A stretch of 64,000 bases of DNA from Clostridium lundense DSM 17049. GTDB lineage: Bacteria > Bacillota > Clostridia > Clostridiales > Clostridiaceae. Of the stretch, positions 8,813 to 17,407 are shown in pieces (position 1 is the stretch's first letter; the number at the start of each line of letters is the position of its first letter). The stretch lies in assembly GCF_000619945.1 (NCBI RefSeq), contig NZ_JHVC01000019.1, positions 7,487 through 71,486 on the forward strand, written 5' to 3'. The translations under genes were made by a program, and so were the position numbers. The notes beneath the pieces were generated by a model. It was given only the letters and a program-made list of their open reading frames with translations. It searched no databases and was not told the DNA's origin.

Positions 8813-9694
8813 TTAAATTTCGTCTCTCATTGCAGATAACAAAGTTTGATTCTTTCTTTTAGCTATAATTGATTTAAGTTTATCTGGATAATCTGTTATT
8901 ATATTATCTACTCCAAGGTTAATATATTTTACCATATCCTTTTCTTTATTTATTGTCCAAACGTGAACTTGTCTACCTTTTTTATGAGCTTTTTCAATAA
9001 AACTTCTATTAACAATACGACCATCTAGACTATAAATATCTACATCCATAGATTCAAGATCTTTTAATGAATTATGAGTTATATATCCAATCTTTATGGA
9101 AGGATCTAATTTCCTAATCTGTTTTAAAACATTATAGTTTGAAGAGGTTATTATGCAATTATTTTTAAACTTTTCATTTTTAATCATATTTAGGGAATTT
9201 AGGACTAAATTTTTATCATGACCATTAGTTTTTATTTCAATATTAAGTTTTATCTTGCCATTTGAGGCTCTTAAAATCTCATCTAAGGTAGGAATTTTTT
9301 CTCCCCTAAATTTACTATTAAAATAACTTCCAGCATCATAGTTCTCAAGATCATGATAGGTTACTTCCCATATTTTTTTATTATGTCCACAAACTCTTTT
9401 AAAATTGTTATCGTGAAATAAAATTATTTTTCCATCTTTTGTTTCTTGTACATCAATTTCTGCATAATCTACTTCTGAATTTATTGCATATTTTATAGCA
9501 CTTAAAGTATTTTCAGGAGCTTTGGAAGAATTGCCCCTATGTGCAGTTATAAAAATTTTATCATTATCCATAGGAAAGCTGAATAAAACAGTAGATGGCA
9601 TAAAAATCAATGCTATAAAAATTATAAATGGAACAAAGTTAATTAAAGATTTTTTAAATGAATAAATGAAACAATTTTTTTTACTTAAAACCAT
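8813..9694 (-). CDS. Membrane-anchored or secreted glycerophosphodiester phosphodiesterase
   Basis: The 293-residue protein has an N-terminal basic patch and a hydrophobic segment (about residues 17-40), an export signal or anchor. The GDPD catalytic domain follows. Its signature residues are visible: HR at 52-53, E61 in APENT, E79 and D81 in AEIDVQ, and H94 in LFHD. The family hydrolyses glycerophosphodiesters to glycerol-3-phosphate and an alcohol, probably outside the membrane here. The ATG follows TTGGTGAT. Upstream, two CTAACA repeats 12 bases apart resemble a phosphate-control site. Confidence 0.9.
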   Translation of the reverse strand: MVLSKKNCFIYSFKKSLINFVPFIIFIALIFMPSTVLFSFPMDNDKIFITAHRGNSSKAPENTLSAIKYAINSEVDYAEIDVQETKDGKIILFHDNNFKRVCGHNKKIWEVTYHDLENYDAGSYFNSKFRGEKIPTLDEILRASNGKIKLNIEIKTNGHDKNLVLNSLNMIKNEKFKNNCIITSSNYNVLKQIRKLDPSIKIGYITHNSLKDLESMDVDIYSLDGRIVNRSFIEKAHKKGRQVHVWTINKEKDMVKYINLGVDNIITDYPDKLKSIIAKRKNQTLLSAMRDEI

Positions 9695-9714
9695 AGCATA
9701 TCACCAACTTCCAG

Positions 9715-9733
9715 ATGTTAGGACTAATGTTAG
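9715..9733 (-). promoter_or_regulatory. CTAACA direct repeats upstream of the glycerophosphodiesterase
   Basis: Read on the reverse strand, CTAACAT occurs twice with a 12-base period (9727-9733 and 9715-9721), just upstream of the ribosome site. Gram-positive Pho boxes are TTAACA-like repeats with an 11-base period, and glycerophosphodiesterases are common Pho targets. The spacing is one base off, so the match is only suggestive. Confidence 0.25.
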
Positions 9734-9877
9734 TATATTTAGAATTTTCAGATATAATATAGATTTATTATAATTTATTTTGAAAAATATGTCTATATAA
9801 TTTATTGTTAAATAATGTTTGATTTAAAATATTTGTTATGATACTATATAAGAAAAATTGACATAAGGAGTAGTTGT

Positions 9878-10387
9878 ATGGAAAATAACAAAATTGCAAA
9901 AGACCAATTACATAAAGAACATGATCATCATGACCATGACCATGACCATGATCACGATCATGATGAACATATCCCACATGTACATGGGGGAGAATATGTT
10001 GGAGAAAAGAAAGATGGAAAAGCTCATGGACAAGGAACATTTTTCTACAATGATGGCAGTAAATATGTAGGTCAGTGGAAAGATGATAAGATGCATGGAG
10101 AAGGAATATTTACTTGGGCCATGGGAGAAAAATACATAGGTCAGTGGGAAAATGATGAAAAACATGGATATGGAATATATATTTGGCCAGATGGGGAAAG
10201 ATATACTGGTCAGTGGGAAAATGGTGTAAAAAGTGGATGGGGCATATATGTATGGGAAGAGGGCGACAAATATATGGGTCAATGGAAAGATGATCAAAGA
10301 CATGGAGATGGAACCCTTATTTATGCTGATGGAGAAATATATACAAGTAAATGGGAAAATGATGAACCTGTACCAAAGAATCAATAG
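9878..10387 (+). CDS. MORN-repeat protein with a histidine/aspartate-rich N-terminal tract
   Basis: The 169-residue protein has two parts. Residues 12-38 are an alternating His/Asp tract (HDHHDHDHDHDHDHD and neighbours, ending HIPHVHGG), a likely metal-binding segment. From residue 39 on there are five full MORN repeats of 23 residues, each of the form YxGQWxxxxxHGxGxxxWxxGE, and a sixth that breaks down (IYTSKWENDE). No signal peptide or membrane helix is seen, so it is probably cytoplasmic. MORN repeats bind lipids or proteins in other organisms. ATG 9878 follows AAGGAG. It is a single-gene unit; the function is not known. Confidence 0.8.
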   Translation: MENNKIAKDQLHKEHDHHDHDHDHDHDHDEHIPHVHGGEYVGEKKDGKAHGQGTFFYNDGSKYVGQWKDDKMHGEGIFTWAMGEKYIGQWENDEKHGYGIYIWPDGERYTGQWENGVKSGWGIYVWEEGDKYMGQWKDDQRHGDGTLIYADGEIYTSKWENDEPVPKNQ

Positions 10388-10421
10388 AAACTTTCTTAAT
10401 TAATAATTACAGGCTGGAAGC

Positions 10422-10462
10422 ATTGCTAATACTCCCACTTGAAAAGTGGGAGTATTAGCAAT
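10422..10462. terminator. Perfect 19-bp hairpin between convergent genes
   Basis: ATTGCTAATACTCCCACTT (10422-10440) pairs with its exact complement at 10444-10462 across a GAA loop. It lies between the MORN gene and the leftward phosphodiesterase gene. There is no T run on either side, so it is not a standard intrinsic terminator, though it may act as an mRNA 3' stabiliser or be a remnant of a repeat. Confidence 0.6.
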
Positions 10463-10532
10463 AACAGGAATAAGGCAAGTTAATAATTAAAAGATACTAG
10501 AATAGTAGTGTTATAATTGTTCATTTCAAACT

Positions 10533-11810
10533 TTATATGAATATTTCATTTAAGGGCAATCCATCAACTTGTCCTAAATTTAATTCTAAAATTTTTGCTA
10601 TAGTTGGAGCTTCATCTATTAATCTCATTTCTTTTAGTTCATAATTTTTCTTTGTTTTTGGGCCACTGACTATAAATATGGTTTTATAGCCCTTAATTTT
10701 TGGACAATAGCCATGGTTAGCTTTATAAAAATCTTTATCTGTTTTTTCTACTAAATTTCCTTTTGTAGAATTTATAAAATAATAGCCTTTTTTAGCTTCT
10801 AGCATCAGAAAGCATTTTTCATCTGCTCCAAAAGAAGAGGCTTCCTCTGCACTTAATATTCTATTTATACAATTATTATTTTCTTTAGAAAAAATTTTCA
10901 AGTCTTCTATAACTTTTTCTTTTAAAGCATTGTCATTATCATTTTTTAAATATATATAAGCAGAACCATCACAAGAATTTAAAAATACATCCCAATCTTT
11001 TATCTCACCATTATTATTTAGAGAAATGAAACCTTTTTCTAAGAATAGTTTGTTTAATTTAATCACATATTGTGTGTTTAAATGACCATGATCTCCTAAG
11101 GCTATTAGTGTAGTTTTATGAAGTATATTTATTTTCTTTAATAGATTTATTATTTTACCTAATCTTAAATCATGTCTTTTTAAAGCATCTAAAACTTTAT
11201 TACTATTACAACCATAATTATGTTTAAAGTGATCTACATCAGTTAAATGAATTAAAAATAAATTAGGTCTTTTCTTTTCTATTAAATATAGAGCTGATGC
11301 CATTACAAAATTATCTAAGAAAGGTTGAGCTAATCCTTTCCTCAGGTTACCGAATTTCTTATTAACCAAAAGTTGAAATAATTTACTACCACTGCAAAGT
11401 GAAGTGAATATTTGATTTTGCCAGAGCCTATTAGGAAAAATCTCAGGCATATTATAGTCTATATTTGCTTTAGCAGTAACGGGCCATAATAGTGAAGCAG
11501 TTTTAAGGCCATTTTTTTTTGCTAAATCATAGAGGGTGATTCCCTTTATATCCTTTCTATACCAATACCAATCAGGACTTTTCCTTTTAGGTTGCAATAA
11601 AGTATTATTTATAATTCCATGATTCTTAGGATAATTTCCTGTAACAATGGTTGTATGAGCAGGATAAGTTAATGACGGATAAACAGATTCTACATTTGAT
11701 GAGTAAGATCCATTTTGAATTAAGTATTTAAAGTTTGGCATATCCTTAAGTATTTGGAAATCTTTTTCGTCTACAGCATCAAGAGAAATTATTATAGTGT
11801 ATTTTTCCAT
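10533..11810 (-). CDS. Alkaline phosphatase superfamily phosphodiesterase/pyrophosphatase
   Basis: The 425-residue protein fits the nucleotide pyrophosphatase/phosphodiesterase branch of the alkaline phosphatase superfamily. The N-terminus has ISLDAVD (first metal aspartate). It is followed by YPSLTYPAHTTIVTG, which holds the nucleophile threonine region, and then GNYPKNHGI. Later LTDVDHFKHNYG and ALGDHGH supply metal-binding Asp/His residues, and a further His lies in ANHGYCP. No signal peptide is visible, so it is probably cytoplasmic. I start at ATG 11810, ten bases after GGAGG; a GTG at 11822 sits inside that site. The substrate is unknown. Confidence 0.85.
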   Translation of the reverse strand: MEKYTIIISLDAVDEKDFQILKDMPNFKYLIQNGSYSSNVESVYPSLTYPAHTTIVTGNYPKNHGIINNTLLQPKRKSPDWYWYRKDIKGITLYDLAKKNGLKTASLLWPVTAKANIDYNMPEIFPNRLWQNQIFTSLCSGSKLFQLLVNKKFGNLRKGLAQPFLDNFVMASALYLIEKKRPNLFLIHLTDVDHFKHNYGCNSNKVLDALKRHDLRLGKIINLLKKINILHKTTLIALGDHGHLNTQYVIKLNKLFLEKGFISLNNNGEIKDWDVFLNSCDGSAYIYLKNDNDNALKEKVIEDLKIFSKENNNCINRILSAEEASSFGADEKCFLMLEAKKGYYFINSTKGNLVEKTDKDFYKANHGYCPKIKGYKTIFIVSGPKTKKNYELKEMRLIDEAPTIAKILELNLGQVDGLPLNEIFI

Positions 11811-11895
11811 GAAATGTTGCACCTCCGTTAGTTATATTTTACTATGAATTTATGTTTTTATGATAGAAAATCATAAGTACCTTCGTATTAATTAG

Positions 11896-11909
11896 TGAGA
11901 AGCTTCTCA
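11896..11909. promoter_or_regulatory. 14-bp palindrome directly before the sigma-factor ribosome site
   Basis: TGAGAAGCTTCTCA is a perfect palindrome that ends one base before GGGAGGG, the ribosome site of the sigma gene. It could be an operator or a small mRNA hairpin. Slightly upstream, CGTA (about 11884) resembles the -10 of ECF-type promoters, and GAAAAT precedes it, which would allow autoregulation. Confidence 0.35.
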
Positions 11910-11923
11910 GGGAGGGTTAGAAA

Positions 11924-12487
11924 TTGAAGATAGATGAGAGAAATTTTTTAGGAGAACTAAAAAAGAGAAACCCTAAAGCACTAGAATTTGCAGTAGATTT
12001 GTATGGAGATTTAGTTTATAAAGTAGTTTACAGTGTTTTAGGTTCGGGATTTGAAGTTCATAGCATTGATGAGTGTATAAATGATGTGTTTTTATCCAGT
12101 TGGAATAACATAGATAGCTTTCATAGTGAGAAGGGCAACTTTAAATCTTGGATTATAGCTATATCAAAATATAAAGCTATAGATTATAAGAGAAAATTAT
12201 ATAAGGAAAAAAGTTTGGAATGTATTGATGACATTATAGTAAGAGGAGAGCAGGAAATAGAAAAGTTAATTATATTAGAGGAAAATAGAGAAGAACTTTT
12301 GCAAGCAATAAATGAGTTAAAAGATGTGGATAAGAAAATATTTATAAAGCGATATTTTCTAGATGAAGACATAGAGAATATAGCAAGAGAGTTAGGTGTA
12401 AATAGGTCAACAGTGGATAATAGGCTATCCAGGGGAAGAAAAGTTTTGAGGGAAAAATTAAGTTTCTCAAGGGAGGAAATAGTTTAA
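11924..12487 (+). CDS. ECF-type sigma-70 family RNA polymerase sigma factor
   Basis: The 187-residue protein has sigma region 2 (ECINDVFLSSWNNIDSF, then GNFKSWIIAISKYKAIDY, about residues 48-90) and region 4 (LKDVDKKIFIKRYFLDEDIENIARELGVNRSTVDNRLSRGR, here described by its helix-turn-helix near residues 150-178). Regions 1 and 3 are absent, as in ECF factors. It uses a TTG start seven bases after GGGAGGG. Its stop overlaps the start of the DUF4179 gene (TAATG), so sigma and partner are translationally coupled. It is likely an extracytoplasmic stress regulator held by that partner. Confidence 0.9.
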   Translation: MKIDERNFLGELKKRNPKALEFAVDLYGDLVYKVVYSVLGSGFEVHSIDECINDVFLSSWNNIDSFHSEKGNFKSWIIAISKYKAIDYKRKLYKEKSLECIDDIIVRGEQEIEKLIILEENREELLQAINELKDVDKKIFIKRYFLDEDIENIARELGVNRSTVDNRLSRGRKVLREKLSFSREEIV

Positions 12488-13920
12488 TGATGGATACAAA
12501 TAAGAATTTAAATGAAAAAGATATATATCAAGCTTTTAATAACATGGATTTTGATGAAAGTGAATTTAAAAATATTCCTGTAGAGATGAGTGAAATGCAG
12601 AAAAGAAGATTAAAAAATAATTTAAATAAACAAATAAAAGGGGAAAAGGGCAAAAAGTTAAAGATTGCTACTACAGCAGCGGCAGTTACATTATGCTGCT
12701 TTATAGGTATAAGTATGGCAGCACCAGGGTTTGCAAAGGAAATACCTGTATTAAGATCTATAGTGCAAACTATTAGTGATAAATATGATATACAAGGAGA
12801 ATACCAGAAGTATTCTCAAATAATAAATAAAACTGTATACAATAATGGTATGGGCTTTACTATAAATGAAGTGCTTTGTGACGATTCTGAGTTGATTATT
12901 AGTTATACTGTAAAAAGTGATAAAAAGATTAAGGGGTTAGAGATAAGGCAGTTATTTTTGGGAAATAACATCAAAATTAATGGTAAAACAGAGAATTTTG
13001 GTGGAGGAATGCAGTGGGACTATTTAGATGATAATACTTTAATTGGAGTTTGTGAAATAGATATAGGAAGAAAAAATATGCCTAAAAAATTCAATATAGA
13101 TTTAAATATTTCACAAATATTTGGTGTGAAAGGCAAATGGGACACTGCATTTACAGTATCAAGAGATGAATTAATGTCTAAAACTACAGTATTTAAACCA
13201 AATACAAAAGTAGAGTTTCCAAGTAGCAAAATAGTTGTAGAAAAAGTTATGTTGAGTCCCATAAATACATCTATATTTATTAAGGGAGATTATAAAGATA
13301 AAAATAAAGATAAATATAGGGATAATATGTTTGATTATGATTATTGGTTTGTATTTGATGATAAGGGAAATGAACTTTCTCAAAAAGGTAGTGGAGGAGG
13401 AACAGAAGGATTATTTAGTAAAGATGATTTTCATTATAAATATGATTTCCAAAGTTTGAAAGATATTCCTAAATATTTAACTGTAGTGCCTTGTAAGATT
13501 ACTCCAACAATAGAGGGAGGAATTACAGAAGACGGGAAAGCTTTTGAAAAGACTAATAAAGAAGTTAAAGAAATTAAAAAAGCTATAGATGGTAAATATC
13601 CAATAGAACTTAGTCAAGGGAAAATAGGTAGTCTTATTGTTAAAGAAATAAAGAATGAAAAAGATAAGACTTTAATAAAATATACTGCCAATGGAAAAGC
13701 ACCTAATTTTCAATCAACATATCTTTATATAGAAGATGAAAAAGGAGAAAGGATAAAACCTTATAATGAATTTAATAGAAAAAAGGATGAAAACAATTCG
13801 AAGGAATTTATCTTAGAAGTACCTAGATTGGAGAATGGTAAAAAGTATTTCTTGTGTACTAACACATTAGATAACTATGAGTTTAAAGAAGACTATATGT
13901 TCAAGATACCTTTGAAATAA
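12487..13920 (+). CDS. DUF4179 membrane protein, probable anti-sigma factor
   Basis: The 477-residue protein has a cytoplasmic N-terminus of about 55 residues, one membrane helix (about 57-76, KIATTAAAVTLCCFIGISMAA), and a large extracellular part with DUF4179 just after the helix. This plan fits the membrane partners that clostridial and bacillar ECF sigma genes usually carry. It probably binds the sigma factor with its N-terminal arm and senses an envelope signal. The reading frame begins in the sigma stop codon, and a second ATG is at 12490. No enzyme motif is visible. Confidence 0.8.
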   Translation: MMDTNKNLNEKDIYQAFNNMDFDESEFKNIPVEMSEMQKRRLKNNLNKQIKGEKGKKLKIATTAAAVTLCCFIGISMAAPGFAKEIPVLRSIVQTISDKYDIQGEYQKYSQIINKTVYNNGMGFTINEVLCDDSELIISYTVKSDKKIKGLEIRQLFLGNNIKINGKTENFGGGMQWDYLDDNTLIGVCEIDIGRKNMPKKFNIDLNISQIFGVKGKWDTAFTVSRDELMSKTTVFKPNTKVEFPSSKIVVEKVMLSPINTSIFIKGDYKDKNKDKYRDNMFDYDYWFVFDDKGNELSQKGSGGGTEGLFSKDDFHYKYDFQSLKDIPKYLTVVPCKITPTIEGGITEDGKAFEKTNKEVKEIKKAIDGKYPIELSQGKIGSLIVKEIKNEKDKTLIKYTANGKAPNFQSTYLYIEDEKGERIKPYNEFNRKKDENNSKEFILEVPRLENGKKYFLCTNTLDNYEFKEDYMFKIPLK

Positions 13921-13993
13921 TATCTATTCTACACTTTAAAAGTGTAAGTATCGGTAGTTATAGAGGTAGGATAAAGAATAAATAATGATTTTG

Positions 13994-14040
13994 TATGTGC
14001 TTCACTATAAGAAAATAAAATTTTTACAGTGGAGCACATA
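13994..14040. promoter_or_regulatory. Interrupted inverted repeat before the ABC exporter
   Basis: TATGTGCTTCACT (13994-14006) and AGTGGAGCACATA (14028-14040) are inverted copies with one mismatch, separated by 21 AT-rich bases. The element lies 46 bases before the ABC gene start. It could be an operator or the stem of a leader RNA; no T run follows, so a terminator is less likely. Confidence 0.45.
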
Positions 14041-14085
14041 TAAATTTGAAGTATAGATTTATATGTGAAGTGGGGGAATACATAT

Positions 14086-14964
14086 ATGAAGCTTGAAATA
14101 AAAAATTTAACGAAAAAATATGGCAATAAGGTAGTTATAAATCAAATTAATTTGGAATTGAAAGAAGGGGTTTATGGTCTTTTAGGGCCCAATGGTGCAG
14201 GTAAAACAACATTAATGAGAATGATTGCAGATGTGCTTAAACCAACCGAAGGGGAGATACTTGTGGAGGGTATTAATAAGAATAAATTGGCTGCTGATTA
14301 TAGAGATTTACTTGGATATTTACCTCAAGACATTGGATATTATGATAATTTTACAGCCCAGAGATTTTTAGAGTATGTGTCTGCTTTAAAAGGAATTGAT
14401 AGAAGAAAAGCTAAAAAAAAGATCTGTGAACTTTTAGAGATTGTAAGACTTACAGAATATAAAGATAAAAAGATAGGAAGGTTTTCAGGAGGAATGAAGC
14501 AAAGGCTTGGTATAGCCCAATCATTATTAAATAATCCTAAAATACTTATATTAGATGAGCCAACAGCAGGGTTAGACCCAAATGAAAGAATAAGATTTAA
14601 AAATGTTATATCAGATATATCAAAGGATAGGGTTGTTATTTTATCTACACATATAGTCTCAGATATAGAATTTATAGCAAATGAGATTTTGATTATAAAA
14701 GAAGGTAGGTTATTACAAAGAGCTAAACCTTTGGAACTTACTTGCAAATTATCAGGAAAGGTTTGGGCATTAGAGGTTACAGAAAGTGAATTGCATGATA
14801 TAAATTCAAAATATAAAGTAGCAAATATTTGTAGAGAAAATAATTCTATTACAGTTAGGATAGTTGGAGACAAAAAACCAAACGAATATGCTAAGGATGA
14901 AAAGCCTAATTTACAAGATGTATTTTTATATTACTTTAATGAGAAAGTACAAGATGTATGTTAA
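14086..14964 (+). CDS. ABC transporter ATP-binding protein
   Basis: The 292-residue ATPase has Walker A GPNGAGKTTL (about 34-43), signature FSGGMKQRLG, Walker B ILILDEPTAG, and the switch histidine in LSTHIVSD. The C-terminal 80 residues form an accessory domain typical of export ATPases of the BcrA/ABC-2 type. ATG 14086 follows GTGGGGG; an upstream GTG at 14065 lacks a site. The permease gene begins 71 bases downstream, and the two probably form an exporter or peptide-resistance pump. The preceding inverted repeat may control them. Whether the upstream sigma factor drives this operon is not shown. Confidence 0.88.
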   Translation: MKLEIKNLTKKYGNKVVINQINLELKEGVYGLLGPNGAGKTTLMRMIADVLKPTEGEILVEGINKNKLAADYRDLLGYLPQDIGYYDNFTAQRFLEYVSALKGIDRRKAKKKICELLEIVRLTEYKDKKIGRFSGGMKQRLGIAQSLLNNPKILILDEPTAGLDPNERIRFKNVISDISKDRVVILSTHIVSDIEFIANEILIIKEGRLLQRAKPLELTCKLSGKVWALEVTESELHDINSKYKVANICRENNSITVRIVGDKKPNEYAKDEKPNLQDVFLYYFNEKVQDVC

Positions 14965-15034
14965 GTTTAACTAAATTTCAGTTTAAGGAAATTATTAGTT
15001 TAGCTATAGATAGGAGAATGGAGGGGATAGAAAA

Positions 15035-16234
15035 ATGGATCTTTTAAAACATGAATTATATAAAATATTTTCGAAAAAGTACTTGTTTGTAATATTAATA
15101 GTATTACTTTCATTATTTTATATACCAAATTATTTATTTGCATCAAAAGACATAAAAATAAATAGGCAGGTAGCTAAATATAGTAAGCCTTATGAAGGAG
15201 AAATAACTAAAAATAACAAAGAAAAGCTATTTACATTAACACAAGTTTATAAAGATAAAGACGAAAATATAGGAAAAATATATGATACAGTATATAGTAA
15301 CTATACTGCTCAAGATAGGAAAAGAGTTGTAGCTATTTCTGATACATTAAAGAATAATAATGAATCATTTTATGATGAAAAACTTTTAAATAAAACATTT
15401 CAATTTGAAGGATATGAATTAGAAAAACTAAAACAAACTTTAAAAGAAGAAAGTCAAATGGGTAAAGAAAATACCTATAATTATAAAAATAAAGAACTTG
15501 CAAGTAAGATGTATAGTAATCTTTCAACACCTAAATTTTCTTATATAGATGGATGGGATTCAAAGTTTAATTCTTCAAATGCTTTAGTATATATAATGGG
15601 CATAGTAATTTTATTAGGAGTATCAACAAGTTATGCTAATGAATATAAAAGTAAAGTGCATACAATAATGTTATCAAGCAAAAAAGGAAGAAATGAATGT
15701 GTTATAGCTAAGATTCTAGCCTCTATTATATATGCAATGGTTGTAGTGTGTATATGTGAATTAGCAAGTATTATTTTTAGTATAAAAGTATATGGTACAA
15801 ATGGATTTAATGCACCTATGCAATGTTTATTTGATTATATTTGTTCACCATATAATTTTACTATAGGGCAATTTTGGATTATATCATTTTTAACATCAAT
15901 TATGGGAGCTATAATATTTGCTATAATTATATTGTTTATATCTAATATTACAAAATCCTCATTAATGACTTTTTTTATAGGCGGCTGTATATTTATAATG
16001 CCGATTCTTATTGATTCATTTCTTGTAGGACAATTTTGGTGGAAAAAAATAATAGTAAATCTAAGCATTCCTCAATTTATGAATGGTAGTAAAATATATA
16101 GTGTTTTTAGTACAACCAATGTGCTTGGAAGACCAGTGATTTATCCTTACTTTAGTATATTTTACGCTATTATATTGACCATATTATTTTCATATTGTTT
16201 ATATACAAGTATGAAGCATATGCAAGTAAATTAA
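15035..16234 (+). CDS. ABC-2 type transporter permease
   Basis: The 399-residue protein begins MDLLKHELYKIFSKKYLF, an N-terminal cytoplasmic motif usual in ABC-2 permeases. One membrane helix follows (about 16-36), then a polar extracellular loop of about 145 residues, then five more helices from residue 185 on. It is the membrane partner of the ATPase just upstream. The ribosome site is GGAGGGG. The substrate is unknown; this architecture is common among bacteriocin-resistance or lipid-linked exporters. A terminator hairpin follows at once. Confidence 0.82.
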   Translation: MDLLKHELYKIFSKKYLFVILIVLLSLFYIPNYLFASKDIKINRQVAKYSKPYEGEITKNNKEKLFTLTQVYKDKDENIGKIYDTVYSNYTAQDRKRVVAISDTLKNNNESFYDEKLLNKTFQFEGYELEKLKQTLKEESQMGKENTYNYKNKELASKMYSNLSTPKFSYIDGWDSKFNSSNALVYIMGIVILLGVSTSYANEYKSKVHTIMLSSKKGRNECVIAKILASIIYAMVVVCICELASIIFSIKVYGTNGFNAPMQCLFDYICSPYNFTIGQFWIISFLTSIMGAIIFAIIILFISNITKSSLMTFFIGGCIFIMPILIDSFLVGQFWWKKIIVNLSIPQFMNGSKIYSVFSTTNVLGRPVIYPYFSIFYAIILTILFSYCLYTSMKHMQVN

Positions 16235-16237
16235 ATC

Positions 16238-16290
16238 AAACTCCTCATTACTAGTTATTTTATTAGTAGTGGGGAGTTTATATTTAAGAA
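16238..16290 (+). terminator. Terminator after the ABC permease gene
   Basis: AAACTCCTCATTACTA (16238-16253) pairs with TAGTAGTGGGGAGTTT (16264-16279), allowing mismatches, and is followed by ATATTTAAG. Confidence 0.65.
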
Positions 16291-16404
16291 ACTATTTCCC
16301 TTATATTATTTTTGGTAAAATGTTTTATAGTAGAAAAATAAAAGGGAATGATATACAATTAAATAAGAATTTCTACTATATTTAAACAAAAGGGAAGTGA
16401 CTAA

Positions 16405-17367
16405 ATGGATAATATAACAATACTTAAAGAAGGAGTCAAAACTGCATTAAATTTAAAAGGATTGTTGAAAATTGTATGTATAATCCTTTTAATAATCTTT
16501 TTGATTATAGAAATTTTTTCCATACACATTGTAAAAGAATTTAGCCATCCTAAAATACGAGAGTTAAAAAATAAATTTTCAAGCTATGGAATAAAAAATT
16601 ATGAAAAAGTAACTTTTCATAGTGAAAAAAGAGATATAAAACTTAATGGATATCTTATAAAAAATGATAACAGTAAAAAAACAATTATAATATGTCATGG
16701 ATATGGGGACAACAAATTTATGGTAGGAGGAAAGAAAACTCCTGAAAAAGTGGATCATTTAAAATTAGCTAAAATATTTTCAAATGAAGGATATAATACT
16801 TTAATATTTGATTTTAGAGGTCATGGGGAAAATGGGCATAATGCAGGAGTTACCATAGGATTTAATGAACAAAAAGATCTTTTAGGCGCTATTGATTTTA
16901 TAAAAGGTAGGGGTATAGGTGAAAAAATAGGTGTTTTAGGATCTTCTATGGGAGGTGCTACTTCATTAAGTGTGTTGGACAAAACTAAGGATATTAGTTT
17001 TGCTATTGCAGACTCTCCTTTTAGTGACTTAAAAGATTACTTAAGTAATAATATAAAGGTTTGGACGGGACTACCAAAGTTTCCTTTTGCACCCATGGCA
17101 ATTGCAAATTTCAAACTTATATATGGTGTAAATTATAGTGAAGTAAGCCCATTAAATAGTGTAAGTAAAGTGGATATTCCTATTTTAATAATACATGGGA
17201 AAAAAGATATAACCATTCCTTATACTGAAAGTGTTAAAATTAAGGATAGATTTAAAAATAAGAAAAGTAAACTTGTTTTATTTGATAATTCAGTACATGT
17301 TGGATCTTATTATATGTATAGTGATAAATATGAAGAAAATATAAAAAGTTTTCTAAAATCTATTTAA
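16405..17367 (+). CDS. Membrane-anchored alpha/beta hydrolase
   Basis: The 320-residue protein has one N-terminal membrane helix (about 20-42), then an alpha/beta hydrolase domain. The oxyanion region is IICHGYGDNK, the nucleophile elbow is GSSMGG (about residues 179-184), the acid is in IHGKKDITIP, and the histidine is in DNSVHVGSY near the C-terminus. The family includes esterases and peptidases of the FrsA/YqkD-like group, and substrate specificity cannot be inferred. The active site probably faces outward. An AAAAGGGAAG ribosome site precedes the ATG. It is close to the next gene (40 bases) and may be cotranscribed. Confidence 0.85.
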   Translation: MDNITILKEGVKTALNLKGLLKIVCIILLIIFLIIEIFSIHIVKEFSHPKIRELKNKFSSYGIKNYEKVTFHSEKRDIKLNGYLIKNDNSKKTIIICHGYGDNKFMVGGKKTPEKVDHLKLAKIFSNEGYNTLIFDFRGHGENGHNAGVTIGFNEQKDLLGAIDFIKGRGIGEKIGVLGSSMGGATSLSVLDKTKDISFAIADSPFSDLKDYLSNNIKVWTGLPKFPFAPMAIANFKLIYGVNYSEVSPLNSVSKVDIPILIIHGKKDITIPYTESVKIKDRFKNKKSKLVLFDNSVHVGSYYMYSDKYEENIKSFLKSI

Positions 17368-17407
17368 GAATATAGTGAAAGAGATTAAAATTTAGGAGGT
17401 TTAATTT

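Noticed and set aside
9920..9969. CRISPR-like or slipped-strand phase-variation repeat in the His/Asp tract
   Set aside because: The units are six-base coding repeats without spacers. Because unit length is a multiple of three, slippage would not switch the gene on or off.
9908..10384. Long reverse-strand open frame opposite the MORN gene
   Set aside because: It is the complement of a repetitive gene, has no ribosome site, and encodes a low-complexity hydrophobic series that follows from the MORN repeat period.
14340..14873. Reverse-strand open frame of 177 codons inside the ABC ATPase gene
   Set aside because: It lies opposite Walker B and the signature motif of a well-supported gene and has no start context.
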